From: Alphaproteobacteria bacterium UBA6149 | Lineage (GTDB): Bacteria; Pseudomonadota; Alphaproteobacteria; Rickettsiales; UBA998 | Direction: 5' to 3' | DNA: 64,000 nucleotides | Assembly: GCA_002423155.1 (NCBI GenBank) | Contig: DIUV01000048.1 | Location: 1-64,000, forward strand | Shown: piece by piece, positions 1 to 9,073 of the stretch | Layout: every line of letters begins with the position of its first letter | How positions within the stretch are numbered: the stretch's first letter is position 1 | Translations under genes and position numbers: made by a program | Notes under the pieces: generated by a model | Databases searched by the model: none | What the model saw: only the letters and a program-made list of their open reading frames with translations | What the model was told of the DNA's origin: nothing

Positions 1-312
1 GAGCCTCGCCAAGAGCAATGCTAATTGCTTGGTGAAAAAGTATTTTCTAGCTTTTTTACAACCAACAACATCACTCCTGTGGATCCTTCCCTCACCCCGT
101 CCCTCTCCCAGAGGGAGAGGGGGCAGTCCGCGTTTCATTTTTAAGTCCTGTTTACACAAATACATCATAAACTGGCAGTATTGTTGATGTAAATATAACA
201 GCAGCTTATTTTTATTGGACAGTAATGCGCACGAGGCGGGGATGACGACGGAGAGCACGAAGAAAAACAAAAAGTGTCGGGTAGTATGGTATCTAATTTT
301 TAAGTGTAATGA
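1..312. other. Repeat-rich non-coding start of window
   Basis: No convincing gene is seen here. A short reading frame enters from the left edge and ends near 188, but it has no family resemblance and runs through repeat sequence. Positions 88-123 match half of the inverted repeat seen at 44221-44333 (core CCCTCTCCCAGAGGGAGAGG). Positions 200-265 hold a piece of the palindromic repeat family of this genome (ATTGGACAGTAATGCG, then GGGGATGACGACGGAGAG). Confidence 0.5.
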
Positions 313-453
313 CTATAGAAAGCTGAAGCAAAAGCAGAGCTTTCTATAGATTTTATGTTTCTTACGCTCGCTTCGCGGTGGAAAACCGCCATTCACAAAG
401 ACGGTTTTCATAGAAAGCTCTACAAAAGTAAGTTTTTGCTTCAGCTTTCTATA
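313..453. repeat. Nested palindromic element (141 bp) upstream of ilvB
   Basis: Bases 313-332 and 434-453 are perfect 20-bp inverted repeats. Inside them 336-346 and 411-421 form a second inverted pair, and GAAAACCG/CGGTTTTC a third. The whole unit can fold into one long multi-tier hairpin. It ends about 65 bp before ilvB. The architecture resembles the elements at 20230-20369, 43217-43379 and 34392-34757, although the sequences differ. Confidence 0.7.
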
Positions 454-539
454 TAATCAAAAAAACTAATAATCATTTGACCAATCACCTCAAAAAAAAT
501 TATATTCCATATTAAAGAATGTATAAGGAAACTAGTCTA

Positions 540-2276
540 ATGCCTAAAACTCAAATCTCTGGTGCTAATATCATAATAAAAGCCATTCTTGAACAAGGAT
601 CGGATGTTATATTTGGTTATCCTGGGGGAGCGGTTTTGCCAATTTATGATGCTTTATTTCAACAAGATAAGCTAAAGCATATATTGGTACGGCATGAGCA
701 AGCGGCAACCCATGCGGCAGAAGGTTATGCGCGTTCTACGGGTAAGGTTGGCGTGGTGTTGGTAACTTCTGGTCCGGGGGCAACCAATGCCGTTACGGGG
801 ATAACTGATGCAATGTTGGATTCTATCCCGATGGTGGTTATTACGGGGCAAGTTCCTAGCCATTTAATTGGGAGTGATGCATTTCAAGAAGCGGACACCA
901 CTGGTATAACTCGCGCTTGTAGTAAGCATAATTATTTAGTGCAAAATATTGAGGATATGGCGCGGATTATGCATGAGGCATTTCATGTTGCGCGTACTGG
1001 TCGTCCGGGTCCGGTAGTGGTTGATATTCCTAAAAACATTATGAATCAATTAGGTAGCTACCATTCAGCAGAAAATTTCTCGCGGAAATCTTATAAGCCT
1101 GTAGCGCCTGCCAATGTATCTTTGATTGAAAAAGCGGTAGCTTTGATGAGCAAAGCGCAACGTCCGATATTTTATGTTGGCGGTGGAGTGATTAATGCAG
1201 GTGAGAAAGCTTGTGCAGATTTAACTAAGCTAATTCACTTAACCGGTTTTCCTTGCACCACCACTTTGATGGGGCTGGGTGCGTTTGCTGGTAGTGACCC
1301 ACAATTTTTAGGCATGTTAGGTATGCATGGTTCGCTAGAGGCCAATATGGCGATGGCGGAATGTGATGTTATGATTAATATTGGTGCGCGTTTTGATGAC
1401 CGCGTAACTGGGCGTTTGGATGCGTTTTCACAAAAATCGCGTAAGATACATGTGGATATTGATGCATCTTCAATTAATAAAACCGTGCATGTTGAGCTGC
1501 CAATCGTGGGCGATGCAGGCGAAGTTTTATCACAAATGCTAAGTTTATGGAAGATGAAGGAAAAAAACGATATAGGCAAATGGTGGGATAAAATAAATCT
1601 TTGGCGGTCGCGGAATAGTTTTTCTTATAAACAAACTGGCGATGTTATTAAACCGCAATATGCGATTGATCGTTTATATGAACTAACTAAGGAGCAACAT
1701 CCTTACATCACTACCGATGTGGGGCAGCATCAGATGTGGGCGGCGCAATTTTTGAAATTTGATAAGCCAAATCATTGGATGAGTTCAGGTGGGCTTGGCA
1801 CTATGGGATATGGAATGCCCGCGGCAATGGGAGTGCAAATTGCGCATCCGCAAGATTTAGTCGTTTGTGTAACGGGAGAAGCATCTATTCAGATGAATAT
1901 TCAAGAACTTTCTACTATTATGCAATATCGCCTACCCGTAAAAATATTTTTGTTAAATAATGAATATATGGGCATGGTGCGTCAATGGCAGCAAATGTTC
2001 CATGGTTGTCGTTATTCGGAGTCGTATATGGAATCTTTGCCCGATTTTGTGAAATTGGCAGAAAGTTATGGCATGACGGGTTTGCGTGTTAGTAAGGCTG
2101 CGGATTTGGATGCGACTATAAAACAGATGTTGGCAATTGATGGACCGGTATTTTTAGACATAATGGTAGATAAATCTGAAAATGTATATCCGATGATACC
2201 CGCAGGAGCAGCACATTATGAGCTGGTTTTGGGGGCAGAGGAAGATACGGGGAAATTAGATAAGAATCAGGTGTGA
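540..2276 (+). CDS. ilvB: Acetolactate synthase, large (catalytic) subunit
   Basis: Acetohydroxyacid synthase joins pyruvate with pyruvate or 2-oxobutyrate, the first common step of branched-chain amino acid synthesis, using thiamine diphosphate, Mg and FAD. The protein is 578 residues, a normal length, with the three-domain TPP-enzyme layout. FGYPGGAVLPIYD and RHEQAATHAAEGYAR, with its catalytic glutamate region, lie near the N-terminus. The TPP/Mg region reads GEASIQMNIQEL followed by LNNEYMGMVRQWQ. The usual GDG of the metal site is GEA here. An ATG at 519 is in frame, but AAGGA lies about 10 bases before the ATG at 540, which gives the family-like start. The regulatory subunit gene ilvN/ilvH, normally next, is absent; an unknown gene follows instead. 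Confidence 0.95.
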   Translation: MPKTQISGANIIIKAILEQGSDVIFGYPGGAVLPIYDALFQQDKLKHILVRHEQAATHAAEGYARSTGKVGVVLVTSGPGATNAVTGITDAMLDSIPMVVITGQVPSHLIGSDAFQEADTTGITRACSKHNYLVQNIEDMARIMHEAFHVARTGRPGPVVVDIPKNIMNQLGSYHSAENFSRKSYKPVAPANVSLIEKAVALMSKAQRPIFYVGGGVINAGEKACADLTKLIHLTGFPCTTTLMGLGAFAGSDPQFLGMLGMHGSLEANMAMAECDVMINIGARFDDRVTGRLDAFSQKSRKIHVDIDASSINKTVHVELPIVGDAGEVLSQMLSLWKMKEKNDIGKWWDKINLWRSRNSFSYKQTGDVIKPQYAIDRLYELTKEQHPYITTDVGQHQMWAAQFLKFDKPNHWMSSGGLGTMGYGMPAAMGVQIAHPQDLVVCVTGEASIQMNIQELSTIMQYRLPVKIFLLNNEYMGMVRQWQQMFHGCRYSESYMESLPDFVKLAESYGMTGLRVSKAADLDATIKQMLAIDGPVFLDIMVDKSENVYPMIPAGAAHYELVLGAEEDTGKLDKNQV

Positions 2277-2327
2277 ATAAAGGGCATTCGCTACGATCAT
2301 CCTAGGGGCAAGTCCCGAACCCAGGTT

Positions 2328-2343
2328 CCGCCCCAAGGGGCGG
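2328..2343. repeat. Short GC-rich hairpin between ilvB and the next gene
   Basis: CCGCCCC and GGGGCGG form a 7-bp stem with a 2-base loop. The stem lies inside a weaker outer GGTT/AACC pairing. It is followed by two direct copies of AAGAGAGATTAA at about 2355-2385. It could be a remnant repeat or a weak transcription stop; no U-run follows it. Confidence 0.35.
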
Positions 2344-2394
2344 GGAATTGAACCAAAGAGAGATTAAACCCAAGAGAGATTAAGGAATAAGAAC

Positions 2395-3060
2395 ATGCAA
2401 GTTAAAGATGCTTGTCGTAATTACCAATCTTATGTTGGTTACGTCCGTGATTTGAAACAGTTTTTATTGCATGATTTGTCTCATTTGTTAGCTGCAGGAC
2501 TTACCGATCCAGACCATTTACTTGATTATGATTATGTTAAAAAGAATATTCTTGCTAATCGTATTGCTGGTTATGAGTCGGAACCAATCGTAGCAATTTA
2601 TGATTATTATTTGCGGAATTATCCGCGTGATTTAGCTCATAAAGATAGCGCTGATGTGCAAAAAATGTTGAGTGATATAATGCAAAAAATAGAAAAAACA
2701 AATAATTATAATTTTGAGCAGGATTTAAAAGATAGGACCCGCAATATTAATAATATGCAAAAAGATGATTTGTCCTATTGGCAGGGCACTGAAAAACATC
2801 GTAAAATGAGAATAAAATATGCAACTGGAGCCATTAAAATAATTAATCCTGAAAATGATGAAATGCTATATCATGCTCATGCTGCGAAGGATTTTTGTGA
2901 TAAATTTAAAGATATGCATGGTTTTTATCCATCAAGCGTAGCTCCTGATTTTTTATTGGATATGGATATATCTTCGGTATTTTATAAGCATGAATACCCA
3001 GAAGGTTTATTGGAAAAAGTTAAGGAGCGAAATAACAATCATAATGTTGTGTGTAGATAG
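2395..3060 (+). CDS. Unknown protein, 221 residues
   Basis: I do not recognise a family. The frame starts at an ATG with AAGGAATAAGAAC just upstream, an adequate ribosome site. It ends 7 bases before pyrE, so the two are probably co-transcribed. The product is hydrophilic, rich in Asp, Lys, Asn and Tyr, with no signal peptide or membrane span and a probably alpha-helical make-up. It stands where ilvN would be expected but shows no ACT-domain pattern, so it is not the missing regulatory subunit. Confidence 0.6.
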   Translation: MQVKDACRNYQSYVGYVRDLKQFLLHDLSHLLAAGLTDPDHLLDYDYVKKNILANRIAGYESEPIVAIYDYYLRNYPRDLAHKDSADVQKMLSDIMQKIEKTNNYNFEQDLKDRTRNINNMQKDDLSYWQGTEKHRKMRIKYATGAIKIINPENDEMLYHAHAAKDFCDKFKDMHGFYPSSVAPDFLLDMDISSVFYKHEYPEGLLEKVKERNNNHNVVCR

Positions 3061-3067
3061 GGAAAAA

Positions 3068-3652
3068 ATGGACGAACAAAAAATATATCAAGAATTTATT
3101 GCCGCTGAGGCTATCCTTAAAGGACATTTTATTTTGTCATCGGGGCTGCATAGCGACACCTATTTACAATGCGCCCGCGTTTTGATGGATGCTAAGCGTG
3201 CAGAAAAACTTTGTGGCGAGTTGGCACGCAAGTTACGCGAAAAAATTACTAGTGAGATTGATATGGTTATCTCTCCTGCCATGGGCGGCGTGGTGGTGGG
3301 CTATGAAATGGGGCGGCAACTTGGCGTTCCTGCCATTTTTTGTGAACGGGTAGATGGTAGCTTTGCCTTGCGCCGAGGGTTTGAAATTCCTCTGGGAGCG
3401 CGCATATTGTTAGTAGAAGATGTGGTTACTACAGGTAAATCATCACTAGAAACAGTGCATTGCATTACGCAGCATGGGGGAAAAGTGGTTGCCGAGGCTA
3501 GTTTGATTGATCGCTCTTGTGGTGCGCATGGTTTGCCCTTTCCTTTGGTTAGTTTACTAACTTTAGAAGTTCCTGCCTATAATGCAGATGCGTTGCCTGA
3601 ACATTTGGCTAATATACCGGGAGTTAAACCGGGTAGTCGTTGGTTAAAATAG
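3068..3652 (+). CDS. pyrE: Orotate phosphoribosyltransferase
   Basis: The enzyme transfers the ribose-phosphate of PRPP to orotate to make OMP in de novo pyrimidine synthesis. The 194-residue product has the PRPP-binding signature RILLVEDVVTTGKS near residue 115. It also has the upstream DMVISPAMGGVVVGYEMGRQ block and the FCERVDGSFALRRGF loop of the bacterial type. The frame is open from 2990, but the ATG at 3068 follows TAGGGA and begins the family-like sequence, so the upstream 26 codons are rejected. The gene follows the unknown gene by 7 bases and touches crcB. Confidence 0.93.
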   Translation: MDEQKIYQEFIAAEAILKGHFILSSGLHSDTYLQCARVLMDAKRAEKLCGELARKLREKITSEIDMVISPAMGGVVVGYEMGRQLGVPAIFCERVDGSFALRRGFEIPLGARILLVEDVVTTGKSSLETVHCITQHGGKVVAEASLIDRSCGAHGLPFPLVSLLTLEVPAYNADALPEHLANIPGVKPGSRWLK

Positions 3653-3654
3653 AG

Positions 3655-4035
3655 GTGGTTACTTATATTTATATCGCCTTAGGTGGCGCATTGGGCAGTT
3701 TAATGCGCTATCTTAGCATGGGTTATTTTAGCAAGATATTCGGCAATCAATTTCCCTTTAGCACGCTTTTAGTAAACGTCATTGGCAGTTTATTGATTGG
3801 TATTATCACGGGTATTGGTGCGCATTTCGTTTCTTTTTCCCCTGAAATCCGCGCTTTATTAGTAGTGGGTATTCTGGGGGGCTTTACTACTTTTTCTAGT
3901 TTCTCGCTTGATATTGCCAATCTTTATAGCAAAGGTGATTATTTATTCACCATCATCTATGCGGTTTCTTCCGTAGTTATTTCTTTAATCGCCGTTTTTC
4001 TAGGAGTGGCGATTGTGCGGTTGTTCGCTAGCTAA
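3655..4035 (+). CDS. crcB: Fluoride efflux channel
   Basis: Fluc/CrcB forms a small dimeric channel in the inner membrane that lets toxic fluoride leave the cell. The product of about 126 residues has four hydrophobic segments and the family blocks GGALGSLMRY at the N-terminus, NVIGSLLIGI in the middle and GILGGFTTFSSFSLD, the Phe-box/polar-track segment. I chose the GTG at 3655, just after the pyrE stop, because the protein then starts at the family-typical place. A TTG at 3640, overlapping pyrE, is the alternative. No fluoride riboswitch was seen, as the gene lies directly behind pyrE. Confidence 0.88.
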   Translation: MVTYIYIALGGALGSLMRYLSMGYFSKIFGNQFPFSTLLVNVIGSLLIGIITGIGAHFVSFSPEIRALLVVGILGGFTTFSSFSLDIANLYSKGDYLFTIIYAVSSVVISLIAVFLGVAIVRLFAS

Positions 4036-4056
4036 TTGCTATAGTTATGCTGAAAA

Positions 4057-4590
4057 TTATTCCACATTAGATAATGCTTGCAGCCTTTTATAGAAAAAAT
4101 GCCCAGCGATGGTTTTTCCACTGACAAACTCATGATAAGGTAAGATTCCCCAGCGTACATAGCCGTTTTCTTGGTATAAGCGTAAAGCCGCGTCTTGTGT
4201 TTCACGTACAGATAGTTTTAACACGGTGAAGCCTTCATTAGCGGCTTCGCGTTCTGCCATTTGTAAAAGCGACTTAGCTATACCATGTCCGCGTGCCCAA
4301 GGTGCCACAAAATGCGCTTCTATCTGGGCGCAAAAAGAGCTGGTTTCCTTGCTGGCTCCAGGGCGAATTAGTTGGATAGCGCCAGCGAGATTGCCGTCTA
4401 ACCAGCCACCAAATAACTCGCGTTCAGGCACTAGCAAAACGCCACGCCAATAGCTTTCCATCACTTCACGCATGGGTGGAGAAAGCCAGTTAAAGCCAAT
4501 ATTATCGTTAATTGCATCTTCAGTGGCTTCACAAATATCGGCTAAGTCTCCGCGGTTCCACTCGGTTATTTTACGAATTTCTATGGACAT
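4057..4590 (-). CDS. GNAT-family N-acetyltransferase
   Basis: The 177-residue product has the GNAT fold. The acetyl-CoA site is seen as EAHFVAPWARGHGIAKSLLQ (the R/Q-x-x-G-x-G/A motif) and is followed by KLSVRETQDAALRLYQENGY, the typical C-terminal motif. The substrate cannot be told from sequence. The gene begins 4 bases after hisH ends on the same strand, and is likely the last gene of the acyltransferase-DUF2628-hisH-GNAT transcript. It converges with crcB. Confidence 0.8.
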   Translation of the reverse strand: MSIEIRKITEWNRGDLADICEATEDAINDNIGFNWLSPPMREVMESYWRGVLLVPERELFGGWLDGNLAGAIQLIRPGASKETSSFCAQIEAHFVAPWARGHGIAKSLLQMAEREAANEGFTVLKLSVRETQDAALRLYQENGYVRWGILPYHEFVSGKTIAGHFFYKRLQALSNVE

Positions 4591-4594
4591 TTTT

Positions 4595-5236
4595 CTATAT
4601 ATTCAAAAAATTAGTTAGTATTTTATCGCCGAGTTTTTGGCTTTTTTCAGGATGGAATTGGGTGCCATAGAGGTTATCTTGGGCAATTATGGCGGTTATT
4701 TTCTCGCCATGTTCGGTGCTGGCGATTACCTCTTGAGGGTTTTCGCAGATTGCATGATAGCTATGCACAAAATAGGCATGTTCGCCTTCGTGGATGTTTT
4801 TTAATAGGGGGTGTTGGGGATTATCTAACAGAAGATTATTCCAGCCCATATGGGGGATTTTTAGTTTTCCGTTCTTTGAATCCATGGAGCGTACTGAGCC
4901 TTTTATCCAGCCGAGTCCTTGGTGTTTTCCGTGTTCATAGCCATATTCAAGCATCATTTGCATGCCTACGCAGATGCCGAGAAAGGGAATTTTGTTTTCT
5001 AAAACTTGTTTATTTAATTCCTCACGCATTCCTTTTAGGGCACATAATCCGTTCATACAATCAGCAAAAGCACCCACTCCGGGAAGAATTATATGGCTGG
5101 TATTTTGTAAGTCACTTGCTTTTGAGGTAAGTAGGAGTGAATCCTCATGCGCTATACGTTTTAAGGCTGCCATTACGGAATGTAAATTTCCTGCGCCATA
5201 GTCGATAATTGCGATTTTCTTGGTAGGAGAAATCAT
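4595..5236 (-). CDS. hisH: Imidazole glycerol phosphate synthase, glutaminase subunit
   Basis: HisH hydrolyses glutamine and passes ammonia to HisF for imidazole ring closure in histidine synthesis. The 213-residue product is a class I glutamine amidotransferase. It has IIDYGAGNLHSV at the start, the nucleophile Cys89 in LGICVGMQMM, and the His/Glu of the triad in FHPEKS at about 195-197. No hisF, hisA or hisB is nearby, so the usual alphaproteobacterial his cluster appears split. The start overlaps the DUF2628 gene by 4 bases (ATGA), which indicates coupled translation. A paralogue serving another pathway is possible but less likely. Confidence 0.88.
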   Translation of the reverse strand: MISPTKKIAIIDYGAGNLHSVMAALKRIAHEDSLLLTSKASDLQNTSHIILPGVGAFADCMNGLCALKGMREELNKQVLENKIPFLGICVGMQMMLEYGYEHGKHQGLGWIKGSVRSMDSKNGKLKIPHMGWNNLLLDNPQHPLLKNIHEGEHAYFVHSYHAICENPQEVIASTEHGEKITAIIAQDNLYGTQFHPEKSQKLGDKILTNFLNI

Positions 5237-5607
5237 ACCGCTAGTCTCTTATCAAGAAAACGCATATTTGCCTCTGGCTGGCTATTGGCGGCGGTGATGT
5301 CGGTTAGCGCATATCCTTTGGTTTTTAAGCGGTCTTTTATAATGTCGCTGGCAAAAATTCCTAGCAGGAACTGTAAGGCGAGCAACAAAATATCTACACT
5401 GGTAGAGCTGAAACCATTGTTTTTCATGGTCATTTGCAAAGATGCCTGCAATGCCATCAGCCAAAAAGCGCCCCACCATAGGCGCTGATAAAACAACCAT
5501 AAAACACCAAAAGCAAAGGCATATATGTTAAAGCCTTCTTTTACTAAGACCGCTTTTTCTGGTTCTGGTTTATCGGGATGAGTGTAGATACTAAAAATTT
5601 TTATCAT
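5233..5607 (-). CDS. DUF2628-family membrane protein
   Basis: The 124-residue product starts with a short polar stretch (IYTHPDKPEPEKAVLVKEGF). A hydrophobic FNIYAFAFGVLWLFYQRLWWGAF-type region and two further hydrophobic segments follow. This pattern of a small membrane protein that often sits beside hisH in alphaproteobacteria fits DUF2628; the function is unknown. The gene overlaps the acyltransferase and hisH by 4 bases on each side, so the three genes form a tightly coupled operon. Confidence 0.7.
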   Translation of the reverse strand: MIKIFSIYTHPDKPEPEKAVLVKEGFNIYAFAFGVLWLFYQRLWWGAFWLMALQASLQMTMKNNGFSSTSVDILLLALQFLLGIFASDIIKDRLKTKGYALTDITAANSQPEANMRFLDKRLAV

Positions 5608-6671
5608 AGTGATATTTTTGTGAGTTTGCGTTTAGAATATAGTGATAATAAAGGCTTTTCTATAAAAAGATAGTTCAATATGCCAAAAATTATCGCCAAG
5701 CCGATGGATGTAATTATCCAAATGAAATGTGCCCAAGGAGAAAATGCAGGTAATATTTTTTCTAATATACGCCCAGTAGCGGATAAAACCAGCACATGCG
5801 ACAGATAAATAGAATATGAAGCGTTGCCAATTAATATTAGGGGTTTAGGCCATTTGAAATGGCTTTCTAAGTTGATATTGGCGAGCACTAACAAGGCACA
5901 GGGAATTGCCATTAATAAACTGCGGGACCAATCTTCGGGTAGTTCTGCGTTATATTTTTGTATTATAATCATATAAACGATGGAAATTGCTAAAGATGGT
6001 AAGGCTATTTTGTAGTTTTTAGGATTAGAGTGCGCCCAATAACCTACTATGCTACCGCAAATGAATTCAAATACTAGGGGGGAGGCTGCGATATGTAGTA
6101 AATGGTGGTTTATAATAGATTCTGGAAATAACAGGTTGAAAAAACTTACTAAAAATGCCCAAGCGAACCATAAAAATGGCAATGATTTTTTTCCCAGTGC
6201 ATATACTAGACCAAAAACTAAATAAAAATATAGTTCAAAGCTTAAGGTCCAGCCGACGGCTAATAATAAACTATCTTTGGGGGCAGTTAGTAAAAATGAG
6301 CCGAGAATGTCTGGTTGGGTGGTGGATGAGCTATTTACCATCTCTGGTCTGGCTATATATATAGCCAATATAATAATGCTAAATATCCAATAAACAGGGT
6401 AAATACGTAATATGCGATGAATTAGAAATTCTTTTATTAGCTGGTATTTGTTATATTTGTCCTGAAGTTTCTTGAGCGATATATGGGTGATGATAAAGCC
6501 ACTCAGCACAAAAAATAAATCCACGCCATATAGACCAATCGGCTCAAAAAAACTTAGCCATTCAAAATTGCTATATTTTCTCTCTGTAGAAATAGTGTGG
6601 AATATTAGCACCATAATTACTGCGATGGCGCGTAATATTTGAATAGAATTTAGCTTGTGGCTGGGCTGCAT
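5604..6671 (-). CDS. Acyltransferase 3 family membrane protein (OafA/YrhL-like)
   Basis: The 355-residue product is a multi-spanning inner-membrane protein of about ten hydrophobic segments. It begins with NSIQILRAIAVIMVLIFHT, the R-x10-H type signature of acyltransferase 3 proteins, and continues with FFEPIGLYGVDLFFVLSGF. Such enzymes O-acylate surface sugars such as O-antigen or exopolysaccharide; the true target here is unknown. It leads the operon with DUF2628 and hisH. The region upstream holds short tandem repeats rather than a clear promoter. Confidence 0.87.
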   Translation of the reverse strand: MQPSHKLNSIQILRAIAVIMVLIFHTISTERKYSNFEWLSFFEPIGLYGVDLFFVLSGFIITHISLKKLQDKYNKYQLIKEFLIHRILRIYPVYWIFSIIILAIYIARPEMVNSSSTTQPDILGSFLLTAPKDSLLLAVGWTLSFELYFYLVFGLVYALGKKSLPFLWFAWAFLVSFFNLLFPESIINHHLLHIAASPLVFEFICGSIVGYWAHSNPKNYKIALPSLAISIVYMIIIQKYNAELPEDWSRSLLMAIPCALLVLANINLESHFKWPKPLILIGNASYSIYLSHVLVLSATGRILEKILPAFSPWAHFIWIITSIGLAIIFGILNYLFIEKPLLSLYSKRKLTKISL

Positions 6672-6674
6672 GGA

Positions 6675-6724
6675 GAATTTTTATTTAGGGAATTTTTATT
6701 TAGGGAATTTTTATTTAGGGAATT
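6675..6724. repeat. 15-bp tandem repeat, three full copies and a part
   Basis: The unit GAATTTTTATTTAGG repeats at 6675, 6690 and 6705, followed by GAATTTTA. It lies directly before the acyltransferase start and ahead of the small lipoprotein gene, in the divergent intergenic region. A second small duplication, CGATAGAAATTA, occurs twice at about 6751-6780. Confidence 0.8.
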
Positions 6725-6779
6725 TTAATGAAATATGATTATAATATAAAACGATAGAAATTATAAAGCGATAGAAATT

Positions 6780-7016
6780 ATGTATAAAATATTATTACCA
6801 TTATTAGGAATATTTTGTTTAACAGCTTGTGAGGGAAAGCCCAATCCTGAAGAGGAAGAAGCTAAATGGTGGTGCAGTTTTTATAATAATTGCGACAAAG
6901 AAGATGTGGGTATTTATGGCCAAGCCAGAGGCAGTGGCAATCAGCCTGATATTGGCGGAGTGCAGGGCGGTGCGCATGATTATGGTAGTTATGGTTCAGG
7001 CGGGGAGGGGAATTAA
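6780..7016 (+). CDS. Small putative lipoprotein, 78 residues
   Basis: The N-terminus MYKILLPLLGIFCLTAC is a short lipoprotein signal peptide with the lipobox LTAC, so Cys17 would be lipid-modified and the mature part anchored to a membrane facing the periplasm. The mature part is short, with an acidic stretch (PEEEEA), two further cysteines (WWCSFYNNC) and a Gly-rich tail. No family is recognised. It is followed at once by the small gene at 7018, and the two are likely co-transcribed. Confidence 0.55.
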   Translation: MYKILLPLLGIFCLTACEGKPNPEEEEAKWWCSFYNNCDKEDVGIYGQARGSGNQPDIGGVQGGAHDYGSYGSGGEGN

Positions 7017-7017
7017 T

Positions 7018-7158
7018 ATGAAAAAAGAGCTTGCGGCAAAGGAACAAACTTCAACCAAAGCGGACTTGTGTGAATTGGAGCTTCGGTTGAAGTTGCATAT
7101 TGGCAGTATGATTATGGCACTTGGTGGTGTGCTTATTGCTATTAAATATTTTGCTTAA
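7018..7158 (+). CDS. Small membrane protein with coiled-coil-like N-terminus
   Basis: This 46-residue frame starts at the ATG at 7018, after GGGAGGGGAATTAAT. Its sequence pattern (KADLCELELRLKLHIGSMIM, then a hydrophobic GGVLIAIKYF end) matches the small 'A-T-K-x-D-L-x-E-L-E-x-R-L' proteins found widely in bacteria, thought of as coiled-coil plus one membrane span (DUF1640/CCDC90-like). The function is unknown. A longer open frame from 6829 overlaps the lipoprotein gene out of frame and is not used. The gene converges with thiC, 6 bases apart. Confidence 0.55.
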   Translation: MKKELAAKEQTSTKADLCELELRLKLHIGSMIMALGGVLIAIKYFA

Positions 7159-7164
7159 GAACCA

Positions 7165-9003
<1,839 letters not shown>

Positions 9004-9073
9004 CTAGTAGTTGACTTATTAGCTCTACTATTAGCAGGTTGGCTTAGCTTTGCAAGGTTAGTCTAGGTATTTT

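Noticed and set aside
1..188. Open frame entering from the left window edge
   Set aside because: No family pattern, and it crosses a known repeat; it could be the tail of a gene, but nothing supports that.
2990..3067. Longer N-terminus for pyrE
   Set aside because: The upstream codons overlap the preceding gene and do not look like the family, whereas the ATG at 3068 has a ribosome site.
6829..7158. Plus-strand frame of 109 codons overlapping the small lipoprotein gene
   Set aside because: Only its last 46 codons, from the ATG at 7018, look like a protein family; the first part is the out-of-frame shadow of the lipoprotein gene.
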